Source of the DNA: Metellina segmentata
Lineage: Eukaryota > Arthropoda > Arachnida > Araneae > Tetragnathidae
Direction of reading: 5' to 3'
Length of the DNA stretch: 64,000 nt
NCBI GenBank assembly: GCA_947359465.1
Contig: OX375872.1
Coordinates: 126,926,337-126,990,336, forward strand
Shown: piece after piece, positions 32,671 through 45,165 of the stretch
Layout of the letters: each line of letters starts with the position of its first letter
Numbering within the stretch: position 1 is the first letter of the stretch
Position numbers and translations under genes: made by a program
Notes under the pieces: generated by a model
Seen by the model: only the letters and a program-made list of their open reading frames with translations
Told to the model about the DNA's origin: nothing
Databases searched by the model: none

Positions 32671-33556
32671 AAACTGCTTCCATTCATCAGCTTTTTTTCT
32701 GGCAGAATATCATTCCAATCAATTTTCAATAGCCATTGTTTATGCATAAATATTTTTACTGTAACTATGACTGGAGCTACTACGCCAATCGGATCGAAGA
32801 TACACGCTATAACTGACAATACTTGCCTTTTTATGGCAATTGTGTCAGCATTAATCTTAATGTTGAAGCTTAAACAATCTTTCTTAGGTTGCCATAAGAC
32901 ACCTAAAGCTTTAAATTCTTCTGAATCACCAAAAGGATAAATTTTGTCATTAGTTTGACATAAATCAGGAGCATTACTACACCATTTGCGTAAAATCATG
33001 CCTCCACTCTTTAGAATTTCTGTTAGCTAATTTTTAAGCTTTAATATGCAGAGCTTAGGGTCTCAGCCCCGGACAGGACATCGTCCATATAATAATCTTC
33101 TCTCAGAACAGCTACTGCCAAAGGAAAATTATTTCCTTCATCTTTTGACAGCTGAAGTAATGTTCTCATCGCTAAATATGGGGCGCTCACTGTCCCATAT
33201 GTCACTGCAGTTAGCTCAAAAATCTTAATTGGATCGTTAAGGCCTTCCTTCCACAATATTTTTTGCAACTTTCTCTGATCTGGATGAATAGCAATTGCCC
33301 GATAAATTTTTTGAATATCAGCAGTGAAAGCGAAAATGTGTTTTCTAAATCTCACCATTATTGAAAACAAATCCTCCTGTATTACGCCCCCGTTATATTG
33401 TATAGAATTAAGAGAGTTTCCTTTAGTTGTTAAAGAAGAAGCATTAAATACTACTCTTAAAAGTGTGGACTTACTTTTCTCTATTCCTCTATACACACCA
33501 AGGTGGGGAATATAATATGATCCCTTTTCCTCCTCACTTTCATTGATTTCAATCAT
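32652..33556 (-). pseudogene. BEL/Pao reverse transcriptase, broken
   Basis: The first piece (33556-33041) has VVFNASSL, IQKIYRAIAIHPDQR and YYMDDVLSG, the palm motifs A and C (YMDD box) of BEL/Pao reverse transcriptase. The second piece (32999-32652) has the thumb/connection region with LGVLW and ACIFDPIGVVAPV. A stop and a shift separate them near 33000-33040. It could not produce an active polymerase as it stands. Confidence 0.85.
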
Positions 33557-33989
33557 ATGGTCTAACTGTTGATATTATTTTAAAAAATCTTAATATAATT
33601 TTAAATACTCGGGCTATTTTGTTAAACGATTCCATAAAGAATTTAGTTTTTTAATTGCAATTTGTTTGGAACTCCCTAAAGTATTTGGATCCTCTTTCAA
33701 AGGCATTTTAACGACGTACCTACCACTTTCATCTTGTGTATAATTTTCTACAAAATGTTTATCACAAATTAATGTTTTTTATTTTTTGGGGTTTTCAATT
33801 TCAATTTCCCAAAATTTTTTAAGTGTTTTATCTAGGCTACTTTCTTTCTTTAAAAGCTCACAATGAATCTTGTTTTTCCTCTGTGTTGGAAAAGTTCCCG
33901 ATACAACAAAACCAAAAACAGTGTTTTGGAGAATAAGATCACAGTTGCTAATACAAATTTGCCCTGGTTTTAACAGCTCATAAAAAATT

Positions 33990-34457
33990 TCATGCTCCAA
34001 GCAACATGTCTACTTTTTCTGGAATATTAAATTTATCATCAGCTAATTTAACATTAGAAAAATCCTGTGTTGAAATGTCAATAGCACTCGTTGGCGTTAA
34101 ATTAGCGGTAATTTTTGGTACCACGAGAAAATCCAAATTCTTGACAAAACTCTTATCCTGATTGCAAATTGAAGTGTTGACCCTTTGCTTTATTGTTAAG
34201 CCAACGTCATATTTAATCCTGAAACTAAAATAATAGTTTTTTTTTTCTCTTTTTAATTGCAAAAGCTCAATGAAATTACTAGATAAAAAATTAGATTTAC
34301 TCCCTACGTCTAACAAACACTTTACTCTATATTTATGACCTGTCTTATCAATTAGAAAACATACTACAGTCGAAAGTAAAACGGTGATCTTTTTATTGGT
34401 ATAGATACTCATGAATGCCTTTTCATTGTAAACAAATTCTGTTGCATTGGCGTTCAA
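33990..34457 (-). pseudogene. BEL/Pao aspartic protease region
   Basis: The 155-codon open stretch contains LLDVGSKSNFLS, the D-x-G-S active-site variant of BEL/Pao proteases, followed by strands typical of the fold. In retroelements this enzyme cleaves the Gag-Pol polyprotein. The frame stops at about 33990 and resumes, shifted, at 34000-33779. Confidence 0.7.
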
Positions 34458-34715
34458 GGTCGGAGACTCATCCCTTGCTTTAGAATGAACTTCATCACGA
34501 ATGAATGAACTTCATCACGAATGAATGCTACACACTAAAATGAGTTTCAATCCATTCATAGATACCATGTTATGATAAAATTCAAAACACAGTTTTAAAA
34601 GTTTTTATACACATACTCTGGACTCAGTTTTCACTGTTAGTTACTTATTCGTGTAGTAGTAATATGTCAGTTTAAGAGTCACATGGAATGAAAATCACTG
34701 AATACTGCACAAGTG

Positions 34716-34973
34716 AAAACAGTAATTCACCCATCCAAATCTTGCAGCAAGTCACTACTGGGTTTGTCAACAAAAAAAAAAGACTATCAGATAAATCAGT
34801 CCAATAACACTTCATCACTGGACGATAGGTCATTAATTGTAACTCAAAACAACACTCATAGTTCAGTGGACTGTAAGTTTTATTTATCACACTCACACAA
34901 GACCACCATCAAGCTCCAGTCTGACACACCCAAGAATTCTACTCACTTCAGTTCTTATATCAGGACGGAACAA
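34716..34973 (-). repeat. LTR-like direct repeat, 5' side of the BEL/Pao element
   Basis: Partner of 29819-30087, with interspersed substitutions. Short motifs from this family (ATGAATGCTACACAGTAAAA and onward) flank it at 34522 and 34980. Confidence 0.6.
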
Positions 34974-35039
34974 TAACGAATGAATGCTACACAGTAAAAT
35001 GAGTTTCAATCCATTCATAGATAATGTTGATTCAGATTA

Positions 35040-35577
35040 GCCACAAAGAGGACGCCACATCATGAACATTCTTTTTATTTTGTATCCTCTATAGTTACTC
35101 CAGGGGTCATCGCACCCTGTATTCACCAACGCCCTCTGTCTGCGGCTGGGCATTCTGTATTTCGTCTGCACACGGTGTAGTCGTTTGCACATTTTTTTTA
35201 TTACACATTTATCTTTTAAACAAAGAATCAGATTCTATCCGATTCGTTTTTTCTCTTGTCCACTGATGATAAGATCTTGGGGAACAAGGCGAGTCAACAT
35301 TTATTCTTTGTAGTATACTAATTCATAATATGTGTATGAAAAACTGGTGCTTCCCCACTTTTACAATGAGGCCAGAAAGGACTAGAGGAATAGTGATAAC
35401 ACTATTTAAAATTTAGAAGAATTTAATTTATAAGTTGAGAGTTGACAAATTTATTAAACAAATACACTAACAAATTTAAAAACTAAACCTCTTTTGGAGA
35501 GTGGCAACAGAAAACAGCTTATAAGACATAAATGGGATACAATACAAAGGTTAATTTGTCAAATCCAAGCATCTGTA
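35040..35577. other. Non-coding stretch
   Basis: Unique-looking sequence with no gene or element that I recognise. Confidence 0.5.
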
Positions 35578-36374
35578 CTCGTAAGTGAAAAAAATTGACA
35601 AATGATATGTAAAATATTAGTCACCCTTGATTTAGACATAGCATTTCAGACAGATGGAGAAAAAGTTTAGGAACACAAGAGCTTCTTTTTTCCTCAGGAA
35701 AGTGTTCAAACTTATACTCATACGTGTGTGACAGCAATATTTAATCCATTTTCAATTAAATTATAACCATTACTTTATGCAATAAGATATTAAGGTACTA
35801 TTCACAAGAACAATAAAGAATACATTTCAAGTCAATGTGTCAATGGACAACGATGAGATTAAAAAGGGATTTCAGTTCACTCAAGGCATACATCACAGAA
35901 CAGATGCATCTAGGTTAAAGTGAAAATTCCCAAAGAATATTGTTTTGGTCAAATTTACAAATAGATTTACTGTGAATAAGCGTCAATAGTTAAAGAAATG
36001 ACATGAGAAAACAGCAATTTTCAAAAAGGTGATGGAAGAAAAAAAAAGAAATGACATGCATTTGTGGACTAGCATATACTTTCAAATAAACTCAAGGCAG
36101 GTAAGTTTGTACTGCTCTATATTTGTTTTCAGATGTGTTAGACTTTGTATGCACCATGCAACTGAATGAACACATTTCATAAGATATATTTATGTACACG
36201 AAAAAATAAGCAAATAAAGATAGGTGAAGTGACTAAAATTTTATCACAATTATTAAGCTAAATGATACTTCACCGAATAGAATAATTATATTGTGCACAG
36301 GAAAGAGGCCATATAACTGCATGAAATGTCCTTTAGGATATTTGCTCCATGCTTATAGGTAGGTACTTAAAAAT

Positions 36375-36560
36375 TAATGCAGCTTTGGAACAACACAACA
36401 GCCTTCTGAAAGCAGTCCTGTATCAATCCCAAAGGGAAAGATTCAAAGAACAACATCATATAATTTTGAACCAATATCAAACAACAAGATACACCTAAAG
36501 TGGCACTCTACTCTCTAAACTACCACACAATGACAACAGATCACTTACCGGAGCTTCTAT
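36375..36560 (-). repeat. SINE 3'-part in duplicated unit, copy 1
   Basis: Read on the minus strand it follows the SINE at 62916-63060 (GAGAGT-x-GxGTGCCA, TTGGTTCAAAATTA, GAATCTTTCCCTT, TTGTGTTG) over about 150 bases. The equivalent part of copy 2 is at about 42015-42195. Confidence 0.6.
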
Positions 36561-37374
36561 TGAAAAACAGTTCATGAAAACTAATGTCAAAATTTCTTCT
36601 ATATTTAGCAACCATAATTAGACAGTAAATAAAATTACATGTACATAGTATCTGCAGGAAATGATCTTTACACTCTCTGGAATAGCCAAGGAAATTCCAG
36701 AGTACAAAGTTTGGGTATAAGATACTTTTAAATATTAGGAATCCAAAACAATGACATTTGATATTTTACTAATACTGTTCGATTTACATCTATAAAATTA
36801 AATTCTACATTTTTAACTGCATAAGTTGTTACAGGACAACACTGATTTAAAGGACAAAGAGAGTTGGCAGATACTAAACATGCTGTCTTATTTTAATAAA
36901 CATGAGTAAAATTTAAATCAAACTTACTCTAAGTAAACTGAAGTATTTGTTCTCAATGGTTCTGTATACCTTCTTATCTTTCTGAAAATAAATGAAAACA
37001 TTTAATAAAAAATATGTAGAAGAGAAGGTTAGTCGTGGCTTTAGAGCACTAGGTCCTAAAAAGGACAACATGGGCCAACAAAAAATACAAACCATTAATA
37101 GGTAAATAAGTTATAAAATACAAACAATAAAAATTATGTTTAAAATTATATATTTATTGTAAAGATCATGATTTAATTTAGATGACATAAAAAGTACAGG
37201 GTAAAAGAAGTAATGCAAGTAGGTCAACAAATGGTAAAGCTAGAAATGTAAAAATCTTGGGAAGTCTTTTGGAGCAGGAGTATAATTGAAAATTTTAATT
37301 TCTAAATACATAAAATATTTTAAAATATGGCGGAATTTTTAAGAATAAATACATTATAAGATGAAAAAACATTC

Positions 37375-37428
37375 TGATCCAGAGGCCAATACCTTAACCA
37401 TTAGACAGGTAGGTCGGCAGTTCTATGT
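37375..37428 (-). repeat. SINE head fragment (tRNA-like), copy 1
   Basis: The minus strand reads CTGCCGACCTACCTGTCTAA and TGGTTAAGGTATTGGCCTCT. It matches the head of the SINE at 62753 including the A-box. It is a fragment only, so not a tRNA gene. Confidence 0.6.
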
Positions 37429-37569
37429 AATATGAGTGACTTAGTTCAAAAAAAAATATTTAATACATGCAAAATGTGATATACCATGAAAAATTACTGT
37501 TATTATGTTGCAGATTTTCATTCTATAATAAAAGTTCTGCATGTTTTTCAATAAAAATAACAACTATAA

Positions 37570-37836
37570 CTAATATCTATAACAAGTGTTTATATGCCTA
37601 TATATACAGTGAATGATACATAAAACAATCTTAAGTTCATTTCTGCAGTCAATAAAATTAAACCACAATTTTTGAAAAAAAATAGGTTTTAAATAGAATA
37701 TTCTCCAAATTTCAATCTTTGGAGGCCATTTGAGAATTTCAGAATCAGCTTTTGCAGCTGTGTCGGCAAGCGTGTTGCCATTAATGTATCCTTGTGAATG
37801 AGGACCACACACAATATCAAATCCCTTGATATTCAA
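37570..37836 (-). pseudogene. Retroelement RNase H fragment, copy 1
   Basis: It contains GPHSQGYINGNTLADTAAKA, which resembles the end of a LINE-encoded RNase H (the H-x-G-x-x-GN-x-x-AD segment with the last active-site Asp). Only about 30 residues are alignable. The same fragment, more decayed, is at 43675-43920. Confidence 0.65.
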
Positions 37837-38365
37837 TGATGCATATGAAAACGATATCTGATATGACTGGGTGTTTAGAAACGTCCCGCATGTTTTATTA
37901 CACTTTGACTGCTAGTTTACATGCAGTATTTACAAAGGAAACTAAAGTGTCATAGTACAGAGCTATTGTTTCAGACAGAGGTTCCATGGAGGCTGAAATG
38001 TGGAATTATTAGAAACAATAACACAGCCAACATATAGCACTAATTTAAACCTATCTATAAATATGAGTTTGCAGGAAGAATACTGACAGCAGCGTGAAGA
38101 AATTATTTGCTGGAAGACAGATGGAGCTGTATCAAACTTATTGTAAATAGTAAAAGGGTTCATAAAGGTGATTGATGATATGCTCCAAAGGGAGAATTAC
38201 ACATTCCAGTACTCCGTTGTTTTTACCAATGTCACAGATACGAGTTGTTAATGATACATCACGTTCGTTCATTAAGAGGGCATATGTTAGATGGTTAAGT
38301 ATTGTATAATCTGTTCAAGTCTGGCAAGAGCTAAGTATTTCGAAGGATGAAATGGAGTGCTTTGT

Positions 38366-39600
38366 GTCTTAAAATAATTATTGGCAAACATCATCCGTCT
38401 TTTGGCAAACGGGAGCTTGTGACGCTCCATATCAAGGGTATGGGAAGCCACATAGGACAAGGATATTTTTCAAATTTTCAGACATGGAGGTTTTTTATAG
38501 ACTCAGAATAGATTTAAGAATGATAACATATCTATTTCCAGAGGGAATTTTTTAAAGAGTTCTCTCAGCTACATCAAATGAATGAAGGTGAGTATTCGAT
38601 AGGCCAATTCCGGGATAAACTTAAAAGTTCAGACCCAGGAGGGTAGATTTAAAAAAAAAGGTGATCAAGAGAAGTGTCCAAGAGTGAAATTTGTTTAGTG
38701 AATAAGGGTTTAGCAGTTTGTAATGTTATGAATTGATTAAATATGTGTAATCTATAACATTATTAATCACTAGCACCTGCTTACAAAGGATTGGAAAATA
38801 TTTGTGAATCTAGATCTTTTCAAGGTTAGTACAATGTTAAATTAGGGTTTGTTAAAATTCCATTGTCAGTCAGCAATGTCATCTATGTACACAATAAATG
38901 CTTTTTCAATGATCGAACATGACTAGATAAAAAAGTGCTTCAAGTGATCAGATTGCTGGAACAAATAATCTAAATTGGGAGAAGTATTTATTAACAGGGG
39001 ATACTTGCTAATCCTTAGTTAACTGTTGGGAGTGTTTTTAAGTACATAAACTATAAGGTGAATTTATGATATGGTTAAACATCATAAAGTAGTACTTTCA
39101 CTTTAAAACTAAAAGCTAACTTTATTAAGCAAAGTGTTGGCAAGTTAAGCAAGAGCAATAAACAGAGTGCCCTTCTGTGATCCTTTCAAGAAACAAAATG
39201 AGATGTCGAGAAATATCTTTACACTTCAGAATTAATTAGGATATACAGAACAGCATTATTAAGCACAAAATCTTTCCTGCTCGCAACACTAGGTTGAATT
39301 CAGTTTAAAACTGTTGTTCATTCAAACTAACATAAGCACACAACTAATGTCTTCTCATAACTGTTTTGATAAATAGGGGGAATATTTCGAGACATTAATA
39401 CTTCAGTACTTCCTCCTAAGAATCAATGGTGTTACAATCAAGGCTTATTCAAAATGGATGAATAATACAGCTACATCTAAAAAACTACATTCTACTAAAC
39501 TCTACATTCTGTAAAAGAATACAGACAATGTTTTTGCTTCAACCAGGACAAAATGACCAATTGGATAGGACATGGTTACCCCCTCTGCAGTAAAACATTT
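38366..39600. other. Non-coding stretch between duplicated unit and copia relic
   Basis: No gene, repeat boundary or LTR was recognised. Confidence 0.45.
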
Positions 39601-39605
39601 TTTTC

Positions 39606-41110
39606 TTGGTGAACAAGGCAAAAAAATACTTGCAACTTTCAAGGATAAAATGTAAAGTGATAGTAACCATCCAGGACTGGTATCAGGCATTTCAACTCAT
39701 CAGATACCTACCACCAGTGTATGCGGGAATAGTCCAAATAATACACGAATTGAGGGAGGATGATTTCAAAGCTGACAAGGTCCTGAATGAACTACTGACT
39801 GAAGAGGCTAGGTTGAAGCAAAGTAACAAAGATCAGGAGTTGGTTGCATGCCAGATAAGAAGCTGTTATTCCAACCAACCTAAGGTCAACTTAAGAAAAA
39901 ACCCAAATGAAAATCAAGACTAAAAGTAACAGACCAGCAGAGGAAGAGGCGGACAAAGAAAGAACCAGAAAAGAAGACTCTATTTCCAAAAGCATCCAAC
40001 AACAAGTTTGGTCATCAAAGCAAATGCAAGTGGAACGTCAAGAATAACACCTGGGTATTTGACACAGCGGTGATTTCACATTTCAGTTGTGAAAATAATC
40101 TGATGCTCAACTACAAACCTATGAGGGCACTGTGTTAGCTGTAACAATCAGAGGTGTGACTTGCCCCGTGGAAGGAACTCTCGAGGTGAAACTTGAATTC
40201 TACGCGAATGGTGAGAATGAAACTATTAGACGTATTATTCTCCAAAGCTCTTAAATTAAATTTGATACATGGAAGTGTAATTGATAAAGCTGGTGATAAT
40301 TTTATCTGTAATAGAAATGTTTTTCATAAAGATAATTGCAAATTATTTTACGCCAGAAGGCAAGGTGGTTTATATTATGTAGAGACTAACTATCCTAAAA
40401 GTAAAATTTCAAATGTACCTAAAAAGGATTTAAAACCTAAAGTTAACCTTTCGACCATTTCAGTAAATGATTTAAATATATGGCATAAAAGGTAATGCCA
40501 CATTAATACTAAGTATACTGTGAATACTATACTAGTAATAGTGAAAGTGTAAAGGAGTTACCCAATTTAAAGAATGATAATATTAAATATGAGCCATGCA
40601 AGATCGCCAAATCACGACGGAAATCATTTAAACCGATCGGAAAAGTAAGGTCAAACAAACCATTAGAGTTAATTCATATGGATCCTTGTGGCCATAATAA
40701 AAAAAACCACGATTAGTGGATACCGCTATTTTCTTACAATAACTGATGACTATTCAAGAAAAGTTACAACCTACCCCGTAACAGAAAAGAGGGATGTTTT
40801 TAAATGTTTTGGTAGTTATCAAAATAGCGTTGAACATTATCTGAACTCTAAAATTGTATGTATTCGAACAGATAAGGGATTGGAATTTTGTAACTCTCAG
40901 GTTGAAGCCTTATTTGAGGAGCAAGCTCTCTCTCTCTATCAGGGCCAAACACACCAAACTTATACCCCTCAACAAAATGGTGTTTTAGAGTTCTATTATC
41001 ACACAGCAAGGGATGGTGTTAAAACCTAATTGAACGAAAGCAGTTTGGAAAATCACTTTTGGGTGGAGGCATTATTTAGTTACACTCACGAATGGAACCG
41101 AATTTGCCAT
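39606..41110 (+). pseudogene. Ty1/copia-type retrotransposon relic (gag to integrase)
   Basis: 39606-39923 resembles a copia Gag segment (IRYLPPVYAGIVQ and EEARLKQSNK). 40193-40495 has LNLIHGSVIDKAG, LYYVET and LNIWHKR, the GAG-pre-integrase zinc-binding region. 40688-41029 has ITDDYSRKVTTYP (first integrase Asp), RTDKGLEF (second Asp) and YTPQQNGV, where the following residues depart from the usual copia N-G-x-x-E context. Stops and shifts separate the parts, and reverse transcriptase and LTRs are not seen. It lies between the two copies of the duplicated unit. Confidence 0.8.
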
Positions 41111-43444
41111 GGCAAATAAAAACTAACTCCTGTTCCCAACCCCTTTATCCCTATTTTCCAGCCCCAACCATGAACGCAAGAAGGTACAAAAGACGCTCAA
41201 GCCGTATAGCGCATCTGAACTCGTATGTGAAAGAAAATGACGCATGGTATGTTGGCCACCCCTGATTTAGACATATCATTTGAGACAGCAGTAGAAAAAG
41301 TTTAGGATCACAAGAGCTTCTGACATACTCAGAGAAGTATTCAAAGTTATACTCATGTGTGAGACAGCAAAATTAAATCCATTTTCAATTAAATTGTAAC
41401 CATTACTTTATGCAATAAGATATTAAGGTACTACCCACAAGAACAATAAGGAATACATTTCAAGTCAATGTGTCCATGGAAATAGATGAGATTAAAGAAG
41501 GATTTTAGTTCACTCAAGAGTGATGGTATCCATCATAGAACAGATGCATCTAGGTTAAAGTGAAAATTCCCAAAGAATATTGCTTTCGTCAAATTTACAA
41601 ATAGATTTCCTGTGAATAAGTGTCTATAGTTAAAGAAATTACATGAGAAAACAGCAATTTTCAAAAAGGTGATGGAAGGAAAAAAAAAGAAATGACATGC
41701 ATTTGTGGACTAGCATATAATTTCAAATAAACTCAAGGTAGATAAGTTTGTCCTGCTCTAAATTTGTTTTCAGATGTATTAGACTTTGTATGCAACATGC
41801 AGCTGAATGAACACATTTAATAAGATATATTTATGTACACAAAAAATGAGCAAATAAAGATAGGTGAACTGACTAAAATTTCATCACAATTATTAAGCTA
41901 AATGATACTTTAACAAATAGAATAATTATCTTGTGCACAGGAAAGAGACCATATAACTGCATGAAATGTCCTTTAGGATATTTGCTCCATGCTTATAGGT
42001 AGGTACTTAAAAATTAATGTGGTTTGGAACAACACAACACGCTTCTGACAGCAGTCCTGTATCAATCACAAAAGGAAAGATCCAAGGACAACATCATGTA
42101 ACTTTGAACCAATATCAAAGGACAAGATACACCTAATCTGGCGCTCTACTCTCTAAACTACCACACCATGACCACATATCACTTACAGGAGCTTCTATTG
42201 AAAAACAGTTCATGAAAACTAATGTCAAAATTTCTTCTATCTTCAACAACCATAATTAGACAATGAAAAAAATTACATGCACATAGTATCTGCAGGATAT
42301 GATCTTTACACTCTCTGGAATAGCCAAGGAAAATCCAGAGTACAAGGTTAGGGTATAAGATACTTTTAAATATTAGGAATCCAAAACAATGATATTTGAT
42401 ATTTTACTAATATTGTTCGATTTACATCTATAAAATTATATTCTACATTATTAACTGCATAAGTTGTTACAGGACAACACTGATTTAAAGGACAAAGAGA
42501 GTTGGCAGATACTAAACACACTGTTTTATTTTAATAAACATGAGTAAAATTTAAATCAAACTTACTCTAAGTAAACTGAAGTATTTGTTCTGAATGGTTC
42601 AGTATACCTTCTTTTCTTTCTGAAAACAAATGAAAACATTTAATAAAAAATATGGAGAAGAGAAGGTTAGTTGTGGCTTTAGAGCACAAGATCGAAAAAA
42701 GGACAACCTGGGCCAAAACAAAAATTGCAAACCATTAATAGTACAAAAATTTTAAAATACAAACAATAAGAATTGTGTTTAAAATTATATATTTATTGTA
42801 AAGATCATGATTTAATTTAGATGACATAAAAAGTTCAGGGTAAAAGAAGTAATGCAAGTAGGTCAACAAATGGTAAAGCTAAAAATGTAAAACTCTTGGT
42901 AAGTCTTTTGGAGAAGGAGAAAAATCGTAAATTTCAATTTCTAAATGCATCAAAAATTTAAAATTTGGCAGAATTTTAAAATCTAAGAATAAATACATCA
43001 TAAGATGAAAAATATCACAATTTTAAAAATGTAAAAGTATGGCGTGATTTTCAATTAACTATCTATTTAAGCATTTCTGTGTGAAAAATATCCAGAAAAT
43101 GGAGGAATATAATGGGGGGAAACAATGCATTGGGTCTGTATTGCAAATTCAAAAGACTGAAACCCCTTCAATTTCTCCTCTAAATAAACACATTTTAGAA
43201 CTCAAACGATAGATTTCTGCTTTTTGTAAAAAAAAAAGGCAGAAACACACAAATTATAATTTGGGATTTGCTATACAGAACTTTTAAATTTTATTTATCA
43301 TTTAATGGCTAGAACTACCATATTTTTGAGAAAAACATTGCTAGATTTTAACTTTTGCAATAGCTTTATAAATTGCTACATATCTCATACTAAATATACT
43401 TTACCTAAGGATGAAAAATCTCCTAAATTACAGCACAATATACA

Positions 43445-43527
43445 AACATGATCTGACCCCTGATTACAACCACGAACATTTCGATCCAGAGGCCAACACC
43501 TTAACCATTAGACCGGTAGGTCGGCAG
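43445..43527 (-). repeat. SINE head fragment (tRNA-like), copy 2
   Basis: The minus strand begins CTGCCGACCTACCGGTCTAA and continues through TGGTTAAGGTGTTGGCCTCT to a B-box-like TGGTTGTAATC. It is longer than the copy 1 fragment. Confidence 0.6.
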
Positions 43528-43674
43528 TTTTATGTAATATTAGTGACTTAGTTCATAAAAAAATATTTAATACACGCACAAAGTGATATACCATGAAAAA
43601 TTACTGTTATAATGTTGCAGATTTTCATTCCATGATAAAAATCCTGCATGTTTCAATAAAAATAACAATTATAA

Positions 43675-43920
43675 CTAATATCTATAACAAGGGTTTATAT
43701 GCCTATATATACAGTGAATGATACATAAAACAATCTTATGTTCATTTCTGCAATTAATAAAATGAAACAGATTACAATTATTTGAAATTTTAAGTTTTAA
43801 ATAGAATATATTCTCCAAATTTAATCTTTGGAGTACATTCGAGAATTTCGGAAGCAACTTTTGCAGCTGTGTCGGCAAGCATGTTGCCATTATTTTTGAC
43901 CTTGGGACTGAGGACCACAC
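43675..43920 (-). pseudogene. Retroelement RNase H fragment, copy 2
   Basis: The counterpart of 37570-37836. The GN-x-LADTA segment is interrupted by substitutions and shifts. Confidence 0.5.
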
Positions 43921-44736
43921 ACAATATCAAATCACTTGATATTCACAGGGGTGAAAACAGTCAAAATGTAAAAAAGAGGAAAATATAGGCAGCGTTACTA
44001 CAAAATACAAAAATAGCTGAATAAGAATATATATTTGTGTACTAATGTGTGTACAGAACAGAGTGAAGCCAGAAATTTTTTCAAAGGGGGGTAGGAAAAT
44101 TTAGTCTATAAAGTCCACTGAAAACCAAATTTGTCTTTGGAAGTAGTGTTTAGAAACGTCCCATATGTACTATTACAGTTTGACTGCTAGTGTATATGCA
44201 GTATTTGCAAAGGAAGCTACAGTGTCATAGTACATAGCTATTGCTTCAGACAGAGGTTCCATGGAGGCTGAAATGTGGAATTATTAGAAACAATAACACA
44301 GCCAACATATAGCACTCCTTTAAACCTATTTGTAAATATCATTTTACAGGAAAAATACTGACAGCAGTGTGAAGAAAATATTGGCTGGAAGACAGATGGA
44401 GCTGTATCAAACTTATTGTAAATACATGGCTCCTAACAGGTTTAAAAAGGTGACAAAGGTGACTAATTTAACCAAAAAGGTGAAAAAAAGTGACTAATCA
44501 AGCAGAAAAAGGTGACAAAAAGTGACTAATCGAGCACAAAAAAAAAGTGACAAATAACAATAATGCTAACTATATTTAAGTATAAAGATAGAAAATAAAA
44601 AGATCCTCCCCTAGCCTTTCTTTGGAAGGACATTTTCATTTTCTTCATTTAAAAAGTACATCATTTTAAATATATTAACATAAAAATAAAAAAATCGTAA
44701 TGATGATTTTTTAATTTGTTCGTTTTTAACACTGCT

Positions 44737-45021
44737 TCAAGAATTGCTTCCTTTTCTTTGAAAGATTGTCGCATTTTTTTTGTTGTTGAAAAAGTCTGAA
44801 ATTATTTTTGTCTTTTTCTTCTCAATAGAAGAATGTGCATTTTTTAAAGTCTGTCTTTGCTGACCAGCATCATCTGAGACTTTTGCCGCTCCTTCAATCA
44901 TTGCCTGAGCAAGTGCTGCTTCCTTAAAAACCTTATTTTTCATCGCCTTCTTGAGCCTATCATTGGCTTCCTTTAATAATTTTGAAGCACTGTCCAATAT
45001 CTCATTCTCTTCCTTACGCAA
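44737..45021 (-). pseudogene. Lysine- and alanine-rich ORF within the hAT element
   Basis: 94 codons, highly charged, predicted helical (ASKLLKEANDRLKKAMKN, AALAQAMIEGAAKV), likely a coiled coil. It lies near the left end of the element and may be the last part of its protein. I do not recognise a domain. Upstream sequence continues the charged composition but is broken. Confidence 0.4.
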
Positions 45022-45165
45022 GCATTTTAAGTTTTCGTTCGTCTTCTTCTATCACCTTTCTGTTCTTTGCCAGCTGCTTTAAATTTTTTTTTCTCTGCTC
45101 CCAGTCTATCTTTTTCTTTCCTGTCCTTCTCTTAATTTTTCTTGTGCCTCATGTTTCATATCTTA

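Larger units (their letters stand above)
30231..34457 (-). mobile_element. Degenerate BEL/Pao-type LTR retrotransposon
   Basis: On the minus strand, in the proper order, there are remnants of an aspartic protease, reverse transcriptase, RNase H, integrase zinc-binding and core parts, and the integrase C-terminal tail. Stops and frameshifts separate nearly every domain. No gag frame is visible between the protease and the LTR-like repeat at 34716-34973. A solo LTR (30340-30633) interrupts the integrase tail. The protein order and the YMDD and GxDFxGP-type motifs fit BEL/Pao (Belpaoviridae) and not Ty3 or Ty1. Confidence 0.85.
35578..38365. repeat. 2.8-kb duplicated unit, copy 1
   Basis: Collinear with 41220-44424 plus 47461-47690. 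It contains, on the minus strand, a SINE tail (36375-36560), a SINE tRNA-like head (37375-37428) and an RNase H fragment (37570-37836). At 38143-38150 it shows the uninterrupted site into which the hAT element went in copy 2. Homology ends at the phrase GCTTTGTGTCTT in both copies. Confidence 0.85.
41220..44424. repeat. 2.8-kb duplicated unit, copy 2, first part
   Basis: Collinear with 35578-38150, at an identity I judge by eye to be around 90 percent. It contains extra sequence at about 43015-43480. The remainder of the unit follows the hAT insertion, at 47461-47690. Confidence 0.85.

Noticed and set aside
36540..37000. Two exon-like segments on the minus strand with AG/GT borders, open in a common frame in both copies of the duplicated unit (36548-36597 and about 36928-36981)
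   Set aside because: The downstream donor lies within SINE-like sequence (about 36375-36560), the two copies are too similar for frame conservation to mean much, and no protein family was recognised.
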